From the NCBI GenBank assembly GCA_016183935.1, contig JACPDR010000035.1, positions 1 to 64,000 on the forward strand: a stretch of 64,000 nucleotides of DNA, given 5' to 3'. Shown here piece by piece: positions 58,786 to 64,000 of the stretch; the stretch's first letter is position 1; every line of letters begins with the position of its first letter. This DNA comes from Caulobacterales bacterium. Lineage in GTDB: Bacteria > Pseudomonadota > Alphaproteobacteria > Caulobacterales > Caulobacteraceae. A model generated the notes under the pieces. The model did no database searches and was not told the origin of the DNA. It was given only the letters and a program-made list of their open reading frames with translations. A program made the translations under genes and the position numbers.

Positions 58786-60228
58786 ATGCGCACGACGGCC
58801 TACACGACAGTCCGCCCGCGCTACGGCTTCGTCGATGTCGTCGGCCTGCTGTTCCGCGAGCTGTTGCTGATGATCATCGTCTTCCTGCTGGTGTTCGCGC
58901 TCGGCACGGCGGCGGTCCTGACCCTGAAGAAATCCTACACCGCCACGGCCAGCGTCTACGCCGGGGTCGGCCAGGAATACGTCTATCAGCCCCGGGTCGG
59001 GACGACCGAACGCGGCCAGCCGCTGGAAGCCGACGCCGTCGCCCAGTCGGAGGCCCAGATCCTCGGCAGCCTCGCGGTCAAGCAGAAGACGGTCGAGGCG
59101 CTCGGCCCCGACGCCATCCTCGGCCCCGGCGCCAAGGGCACGCCTGCCGAGAAGGCGTCCGCCGCGCTGAAGGCGCTGGACAGCGGCCTCGGCGTCGGCG
59201 TCACCGCCGGCAGCGCCATCATTTCGGCCTCCTACGCCGCCGACGATCCCGCGCGCGCCGCGACCATCCTGAACGGGATCATCGACCAGTATCTGATCCA
59301 GCGCCGCGCCGTATTCCGCGACCGGACGACACCGGCCATCGCCGCCCAGCGTGAGGCCTTCGAGGACGAACTGGCCCGGGCGGACGCAGCCTACAACGCC
59401 TTCATGACCTCCAACAACATCGGCGACTTCGCCACCGCCAAGGCGACGCTGGCGGCGAGCTACCAGACCACCTACGCCGAGGCCCTGTCGCTTCGGGCCC
59501 AGTTGAACCAGGCCAGCCGCCGGCTGTCGACGCTGGAATCGCAACTGGCCCAGCAGCCGGCCGAGGTGGTGCTGCAGCAGGACCTGAACGTCTCGGCCCA
59601 GGACCAGATTCTGCAGCTGCGCACCCAGCGCGAGGCGCTGTTGTCGCGCTACACGCCCGACGCCCAGCCGGTGAAGGACATCGAGCAGCAGATCGCCGAC
59701 CTCCAGGCCTATGTGGCCACGGGCACGACCGTCGGCGCCAAGGAGGTCCGCACCGGGCCCAGCACGATCTTCACCGCGATCGAAACCGCGCGGATCACCG
59801 CCGCCGCCGACCGCGACGGTCTCGCCGCTCGCCTGGCCATCGCCGAGGAACAACTGTCCCGGCTGCGTTCGCGCCTGGCCGAGATGACGCGACTGGAATC
59901 GACCAACGCCAACCTGGCGGGCAACCGTGAGGTCCTGACCGCCAACATCCGCGAGTTCCAGCAGCGCGAGGTGCAGGCGCGGGCCGATAACGCCCTGGTC
60001 GCCGCCGGGGCCGACAACGTCACCGTCATCGAGCGCGCCGAGGCCCCGACGAAGGGTTCCAGCCTCAAGGCGCCGCTGCTGGCCGTGGTCTTCCTGTTCG
60101 CCGGCTTCACCGCCCTGTGTGCAGGCCTGCTGCGGGTGTTCACGCGACGCGGCTATGTCACGCCCGCCTCGACGGGCCGGACGCTGGAGCTGCCCGTGCT
60201 GGCCGTCGCTCCGATGAAGGCGCACTGA
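58786..60228 (+). CDS. hfsA: Wzc-type polysaccharide chain-length/export protein (HfsA-like)
   Basis: A 480-residue inner-membrane PCP protein. Two membrane helices (about 25-47 and 428-450) flank a large periplasmic domain. The first part carries SYTATASVYAGVGQEYVYQP, and the rest is a long coiled coil (about 190-400), with QREALLSRYTPDAQPVKDIEQ typical of Wzz/GNVR regions and RAEAPTKGSSLKAPLL before the second helix. There is no C-terminal kinase domain, so it depends on a separate P-loop partner, encoded 67 bases on. HfsA is the holdfast co-polymerase in Caulobacter; the call is by architecture and neighbourhood. Confidence 0.75.
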   Translation: MRTTAYTTVRPRYGFVDVVGLLFRELLLMIIVFLLVFALGTAAVLTLKKSYTATASVYAGVGQEYVYQPRVGTTERGQPLEADAVAQSEAQILGSLAVKQKTVEALGPDAILGPGAKGTPAEKASAALKALDSGLGVGVTAGSAIISASYAADDPARAATILNGIIDQYLIQRRAVFRDRTTPAIAAQREAFEDELARADAAYNAFMTSNNIGDFATAKATLAASYQTTYAEALSLRAQLNQASRRLSTLESQLAQQPAEVVLQQDLNVSAQDQILQLRTQREALLSRYTPDAQPVKDIEQQIADLQAYVATGTTVGAKEVRTGPSTIFTAIETARITAAADRDGLAARLAIAEEQLSRLRSRLAEMTRLESTNANLAGNREVLTANIREFQQREVQARADNALVAAGADNVTVIERAEAPTKGSSLKAPLLAVVFLFAGFTALCAGLLRVFTRRGYVTPASTGRTLELPVLAVAPMKAH

Positions 60229-60295
60229 ATGCCTCTTCCGCGCCGCGTGACATGCTAGCTTGGGGGCCGTGGCCGGGGGGCGCGTAAACGATTCG

Positions 60296-60997
60296 ATGGT
60301 CGATCTGACATCCGAAATGGCGGCCCTGTGGGCGGCGCTGGGTCCAGCGCCGGGCCATCGCGGCCGCGTGGTCCAGATCGCCGCCGCCAATTCCGGCGAA
60401 GGGGTTTCGACCGTGGCGCGCGAATACGCCCGCCTCGCCGCCGTCCGCGCCCGCCGCCCGGTCTGGCTGATCGACGCCGACCTGGCGCAGCAAGGTCAAC
60501 TGGAAGCGGTGGCCGCAGCGCCCGAGCGCTTCGGCGGCCTTGGCCGGGCTGCGATGGCCACGCCCGACGGCTCCATCTTCTTCGCCGTCACGCCGCGGAT
60601 CACCGATCGGGCGGGCAAGCCGGTGCACCCGGCCCGGTTGATGACGGCCCGGCCGTGCCTCGGCGGCCGGCTGTGGGTGACCCGGTTCGCGGCTGAGCAC
60701 CTGCGCTCGGGCCAGCGGGCCGAGGCCCTCGCCGACCCCCGCTACTGGGACGTTCTGCGCAAGCACGCCGACACGGTGGTGATCGACAGCCCCGCCGCCG
60801 ACCGCAACGCCATGGCCATCACGCTCGCGCCGTTCGTCGACGCCACCGTGCTGGTGGTCGCCGCCGAGAGCACGGAGGCAGGCGATCCGCTGATCCTGCG
60901 TGACGAGATAGAGGCCGCCGGCGGCAAGATCGCCGGCGTCGTGGTCAACCGCTCGACCTACAAGCCTCCATCGTTCCTCAAACGCCTGACAGGCTAG
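60296..60997 (+). CDS. hfsB: P-loop BY-kinase-like partner with altered Walker A (HfsB-like)
   Basis: A 233-residue CpsD/ParA-type nucleotide-fold protein. The start of the fold reads VVQIAAANSGEGVSTVAREY (25-44), where Val37 replaces the lysine of GEGKST; Walker A' is WLIDADLAQQGQ, and VVIDSPAADRNAMAI is the Walker B-like strand, with VLVVAAESTEAGD and VVVNRSTY after it. It has no tyrosine-rich C-terminal tail as in BY-kinases. Such a protein would bind the cytoplasmic face of HfsA but might not hydrolyse ATP. ATG at 60296 is the first ATG; GTG or TTG starts 27-36 bases earlier are possible. It overlaps the convergent glycosyltransferase stop at CTAG. Confidence 0.75.
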   Translation: MVDLTSEMAALWAALGPAPGHRGRVVQIAAANSGEGVSTVAREYARLAAVRARRPVWLIDADLAQQGQLEAVAAAPERFGGLGRAAMATPDGSIFFAVTPRITDRAGKPVHPARLMTARPCLGGRLWVTRFAAEHLRSGQRAEALADPRYWDVLRKHADTVVIDSPAADRNAMAITLAPFVDATVLVVAAESTEAGDPLILRDEIEAAGGKIAGVVVNRSTYKPPSFLKRLTG

Positions 60998-61935
60998 ACC
61001 TTCACCGCCTCCAGCCGCGCCAGTTCGCGCGCGCCGTAGAAATGCGGCTCGAAGCCCTTCATCCAGAACAGCTTTCCAACGCCGCGCGCCGTGCGGTCGT
61101 ACAGCTCCGCACGGTTCGGACTGCGGATCAGGGTGAGGACGGCCGCGCCGGCGCCCCAGACCACGGCCTGTCCCGCGCCGATGACCATCCAGCGCAGCAC
61201 CGCCGGCCAGTCGCGGCTCGCCGCCGCCGTCTGGCTCGGGCCCTGTCCATAGGCGAAGGCGCGGGCGAGGGCGTATTTCAGCGTCGCCCGGTGGGCCGGT
61301 GCGAACTCCTCGACCATGGCCTCCGCCGCCCAGCCGAACCGGCCGCCGCGGGCCCGAAGCGCCGCGAACAGGGCGTCGTCCTCGCCGCCGGCCTGGTCCG
61401 ACGCGGCGTCGAACGGCGCGGCGCCGGGCAGGGCGGTGGCCCGGATCATCAGCGAATTGCCACAGCCGAAGGGAGTCTCGATCAGGCCTGTCCGCTCGGG
61501 ACCGTCGCGCCCGAAGAACCGCTCCAGATAGGGTTTCAGCCAAGGCCTGGCGTCCGGCGCGCGGCCGGTGATGGGCCCGAACACGGCGTCCGCGCCCGTG
61601 GCCTCCTGCGCCTTCAGCAAGGCGGCCAGCCAGGGGGGCGCGGCCGCTTCGTCGTCGTCGAGGAAGGCGATCAGCGGCGCCCGCGTGGCGGCCAGTCCGG
61701 CGTTGCGCGCGGTGGCCACGCCGGGCCGGGGCGCGTGTACATAGACCAGCGGCCATGGCGCGAAAGGCCGCAGGGCCTCGACGCCGTCCCGGGCCGATCC
61801 GGCCGGATCGTTGTCGACGACGACGATTTCCGACACCCGGTCGCCGACGCGCTCCTGGGCGAACAGCGAGCGCAGGGCCTGCTCGAGACTGTCCGGCCGC
61901 CGCAGGGTCGGGACGATGATCGCCACGTCCGCCAT
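60994..61935 (-). CDS. Family 2 glycosyltransferase, HfsG-like position
   Basis: A 313-residue GT-A enzyme. IIVPTLRRPDSLEQALRSLF starts the fold, VVVDNDPAGSARDGVEAL and GVATARNAGLAATRAPLIAFLDDDE bind the nucleotide sugar (DDD metal motif), with GCGNSLMIRA and GGEDDALFAALRARGGRFGW in the acceptor half, the latter with the ED catalytic-type pair. A hydrophobic segment near the C-terminus (VLRWMVIGAGQAVVWGAGAAV) suggests membrane association. The donor sugar is unknown. The start overlaps the previous gene's stop by one base, so it is translated from the same mRNA as the next glycosyltransferase and flippase. Confidence 0.87.
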   Translation of the reverse strand: MADVAIIVPTLRRPDSLEQALRSLFAQERVGDRVSEIVVVDNDPAGSARDGVEALRPFAPWPLVYVHAPRPGVATARNAGLAATRAPLIAFLDDDEAAAPPWLAALLKAQEATGADAVFGPITGRAPDARPWLKPYLERFFGRDGPERTGLIETPFGCGNSLMIRATALPGAAPFDAASDQAGGEDDALFAALRARGGRFGWAAEAMVEEFAPAHRATLKYALARAFAYGQGPSQTAAASRDWPAVLRWMVIGAGQAVVWGAGAAVLTLIRSPNRAELYDRTARGVGKLFWMKGFEPHFYGARELARLEAVKV

Positions 61936-62873
61936 CACACCGCCTCCGCATACAGGGCGGCGCGATACAGGCGCAGCGAGAAGGCCCGCGCCGCCACCGG
62001 CAGCCACCCCGCCTCCGCCGCCCCGCGCATCCCGCCGCGCAGCCACGACAGGCCCGGCAGGCGCTTGAGCAGCTTCGCCGCCTTGTAGCTCGGATAGGCC
62101 GCGACGATCTCGGGATGGCGATGCGCCATGCGGGCGAAATTAGGCGCCGACTGCTCGTACTTGCCGGCCAGGGAGGCGACTGTGTCCAGACCCATGTGGG
62201 TGGCGGCGTTGTCGAGGTGCACGACCCGGAAGCGGCGCGACACACGCATGGCCCACTCCACGTCCTCCCAGCCCCAGCCGGTGAAGCCGGCGTCGAAGGC
62301 CTCGGCCTCGAACACGTCGCGGCGGACCAGCAGGTTTGAGGTGTAGACGTATTTCTCGGGCTGCCTGGCCCGCTCGTCATAGGGCACGCACTCGGATTTC
62401 GCCGCCATCGCCCGGTGGACGGCGAAGCGGGCGTCGGTCGGGGCCTGCAACAGCGAGAAGCCGCCGAACGCCACGGCCGGATCCTCGCGCGCCACCAGAT
62501 CGGCCCAGTCGCGCAGAAACCGGCGGTGATCCGGGCGCATGTCGCTGTCGAGGAACAGCAGGCTGCCGCCGCGCGCGGCCGCCGCCAACCGGTTGCGGCC
62601 GATCGAGCGACCCTCGTTGGCGGGCAGGGTGATCAGCCGGGCGGGCAGGGCCATGCCCTTGATCTGCGTCGTCAGCCGCGCCGTCAGCGCCGCATCGCCG
62701 GTGCCGTCGTCCAGCACGATGACCTCGACCGCGCTGCCGACCGAGGCCGCCTCTTCGTCGAGCAGGGCCAGCAGGTCGCCGGGATCGTCGCGCAGGAAGG
62801 GGGTCAGGACCGACAAGGCCGGCCGGGCGGTCTTCCATGCGGCGTTGTCGGTGACTTTCACCCGCGCCTTCAT
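61935..62873 (-). CDS. Family 2 glycosyltransferase
   Basis: A 312-residue GT-A enzyme. ALSVLTPFLRDDPGDLLALLD starts the domain, VIVLDDGTGDAAL follows, ANEGRSIGRNRLAAAARGG and LLFLDSDMRPDHRRFL hold the DSD metal motif, and GFTGWGWEDVEWAMRVSRRF the W-x-x-E-D acceptor motif. The last 60 residues (PSYKAAKLLKRLPGLSWLRGG) are basic and perhaps membrane-binding. It lies between the flippase gene (ATGA overlap with its stop) and the other glycosyltransferase (1-base overlap). Part of the assembly of the repeat unit; sugar specificity unknown. Confidence 0.88.
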   Translation of the reverse strand: MKARVKVTDNAAWKTARPALSVLTPFLRDDPGDLLALLDEEAASVGSAVEVIVLDDGTGDAALTARLTTQIKGMALPARLITLPANEGRSIGRNRLAAAARGGSLLFLDSDMRPDHRRFLRDWADLVAREDPAVAFGGFSLLQAPTDARFAVHRAMAAKSECVPYDERARQPEKYVYTSNLLVRRDVFEAEAFDAGFTGWGWEDVEWAMRVSRRFRVVHLDNAATHMGLDTVASLAGKYEQSAPNFARMAHRHPEIVAAYPSYKAAKLLKRLPGLSWLRGGMRGAAEAGWLPVAARAFSLRLYRAALYAEAV

Positions 62874-64000
62874 GCCGTCGCCCTCCGCTCGCGAATCTGC
62901 CCCAGCAGCCGCATCGCCACGTCGCGCACGCCGGCCGCGTTCAGGACCAGGGCCGCCGCCGCATAGACCGCCCCGCCGACCGAGGCGTCCAGCATCAGCT
63001 CGGCGATCCCGCCGATGGCCGGCAGCCGCGCCACCACCAGCGCCATCGCCCCCGTCGCCACGCCGCACCGGGCCAGGCTGTCCCATGGGATCGGCAGGGC
63101 CATGACCCGGCGTCCGATCACCTGCGTCGCCACGAGCCCGAGGCCGAAGCTCGCCGCCGTCGCCCAGGCCGCGCCCATCAGGCCGAAGCGGGGCACCAGC
63201 AGCAGGTTCAGCACGACGTTCATTCCCGCCGGAATGGCCATGGCCGCCAGCAGATGTTTCGTCTTCTTCCCGAGCGTGAAGGCCTGGCCGAAATAATAGG
63301 CGGTCAACCCGTAGAGCAGGGCCGACAGGGCGATCCACGGTGTCACGCTGGCCGCCGCGACCCGCAGTTCCTCGCCGATCAGCACCTCGGACAGCGGCCG
63401 CGCCACCAGCGCCACGCCCGCCGCCGCCGGCAGGCCGATCAGCAGGAAGGTCGATAGCTGCTCGCGGGCGGCGGCCTTCAGCCGGTCCAGCCCGCCGCGT
63501 TCCAGCGCCATGATAAGCGCCGGCTGGCCGGCCGATCCCAGCCACAGGAACAGCACGTCCAGCGTCCGGTTGGCGATCGAATAGCCGGCGTGATAGGCGC
63601 CCACCGCCGCCTCGTCCATGAAGGCCGCCAGCAGGAAGCGGTCGGTCGACGACAGCACCACGGTCAGGGCCAGCGACGCCGCGATCGGGTAGCCGTACAG
63701 GGCGTAGCCGCGCACCCGGGCCCGCTCGAAGCCGCCGCCGCGCGCCTGCCCGAGCTCGCCCGGCAGCACGAAGGGGAGGGCGGCCAAGGGGGCCAGGCCG
63801 ATGCCCAGCAGCGGCGCCGCGCCGCCCCACCCGACCAGGGCGAAACCGACGCCGATGGCGAGGCCGCCGATGGTCACGGCGATATCCAGTCCCGCCGCCT
63901 TGCCCACCTCGCCGGCGGCGCGGTAGCGCTCCTGGGCCAGCTTGACCAGGCTGCGAGCCGGCACCCCGGCCAGACCGGCGGCCAGCGCGATGCGGAACAG
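62870..64000 (-). CDS. hfsF: Polysaccharide flippase (Wzx/MATE-like, HfsF-like), 5' end beyond window
   Basis: About 377 residues visible, N-terminus cut by the window; the frame is open without a stop to base 64000. A polytopic membrane protein with at least ten hydrophobic segments visible. STDRFLLAAFMDEAAVGAYHAGYSIANR, a Wzx-type segment, and NVVLNLLLVPRFGLMGAAWATAASF, the MOP-superfamily signature, are present (split motifs: VLSSTDRFLLA; GAYHAGYSIANRTL; NLLLVPRFGLMGAAWA). It would flip lipid-linked repeat units across the inner membrane. ATGA overlap with the downstream glycosyltransferase shows an operon. Gene symbol is given by analogy with the holdfast locus. Confidence 0.78.
   Translation of the reverse strand: MFRIALAAGLAGVPARSLVKLAQERYRAAGEVGKAAGLDIAVTIGGLAIGVGFALVGWGGAAPLLGIGLAPLAALPFVLPGELGQARGGGFERARVRGYALYGYPIAASLALTVVLSSTDRFLLAAFMDEAAVGAYHAGYSIANRTLDVLFLWLGSAGQPALIMALERGGLDRLKAAAREQLSTFLLIGLPAAAGVALVARPLSEVLIGEELRVAAASVTPWIALSALLYGLTAYYFGQAFTLGKKTKHLLAAMAIPAGMNVVLNLLLVPRFGLMGAAWATAASFGLGLVATQVIGRRVMALPIPWDSLARCGVATGAMALVVARLPAIGGIAELMLDASVGGAVYAAAALVLNAAGVRDVAMRLLGQIRERRATA

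Noticed and set aside
58708..60390. 560-codon minus-strand frame opposite the hfsA-like gene
   Set aside because: Gly/Asp/Arg-rich antisense translation with no family features; the sense strand has clear Wzc-type architecture.

Overview
The window looks like chromosome of a high-GC alphaproteobacterium of the Caulobacterales, most probably Brevundimonas or a close relative. This is inferred from gene content, not from a marker-gene search. The pointers are a TipN-like polarity protein, a holdfast-type polysaccharide locus (hfsD/A/B-like genes with glycosyltransferases and a flippase), small alphaproteobacterial families such as DUF3126, a DUF6173-like protein and a PA2169-type protein, and candidate CtrA and housekeeping promoter motifs of Caulobacter type. 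No prophage, insertion sequence, CRISPR array, rRNA or tRNA gene was recognised. Genes are dense, and many neighbours overlap by 1-8 bases.

Layout. 1-9.5 kb: the 3' end of ettA is cut by the window edge; then a cupin protein, a PA2169-type four-helix protein, a 2OG-Fe(II) oxygenase, trmN6, a polyprenyl diphosphate synthase, a paired inverted intergenic repeat, an aspartate aminotransferase, a five-gene ArsR-SRPBCC-membrane-DUF1801-DUF1801 operon with a candidate operator, and a TVP38/DedA-type membrane protein. 9.8-15.7 kb: the rod-shape operon mreB-mreC-mreD-mrdA-mrdB, with a possible attenuator after mreB and ATGA overlaps from mreC onward. 15.8-24 kb: DUF6173-like protein, proline iminopeptidase, DUF423, an MFS transporter, TipN, a small membrane protein, a phospholipase D-type enzyme and an EEP-family enzyme. 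24.1-31.4 kb: folD and a LemA-TPM-TPM membrane cluster, then two secreted PPC-repeat proteins on either side of type 2 IPP isomerase.

31.4-37.5 kb is a complete histidine utilisation locus: hutU-hutH on the minus strand face hutC-hutG-hutI on the plus strand across a 66-base gap carrying a perfect 14-base palindrome, the likely HutC operator. Together these enzymes take histidine through urocanate, imidazolonepropionate and formimidoylglutamate. 37.5-49.3 kb holds housekeeping and hypothetical genes (nitroreductase, NUDIX, cysE, DUF3126, a histone H1-like protein, prmA, an M24B aminopeptidase, an aldo/keto reductase, NIPSNAP, ligA, an M28 peptidase, a lipoprotein). 49.3-53 kb is ppk1-ppx (polyphosphate synthesis and breakdown). 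53.1-54.8 kb has two RcnB-like periplasmic proteins whose charged regions are built of 11-residue repeats.

55.2-64 kb is a surface polysaccharide region: a Sel1-like protein, a divergent pair of a WcaX-type glycosyltransferase and a radical SAM/SPASM protein, and then an export lipoprotein, a chain-length protein, a degenerate P-loop partner, two family 2 glycosyltransferases and a flippase cut by the window end. Its layout resembles the Caulobacter holdfast cluster. The most unusual signals are the glycosyltransferase/radical SAM pair beside that locus, the hendecad RcnB pair, the ArsR-controlled DUF1801 operon, and several altered active-site or ligand residues (EttA H-loop, HfsB-like Walker A, LigA zinc site, HutG metal motif).
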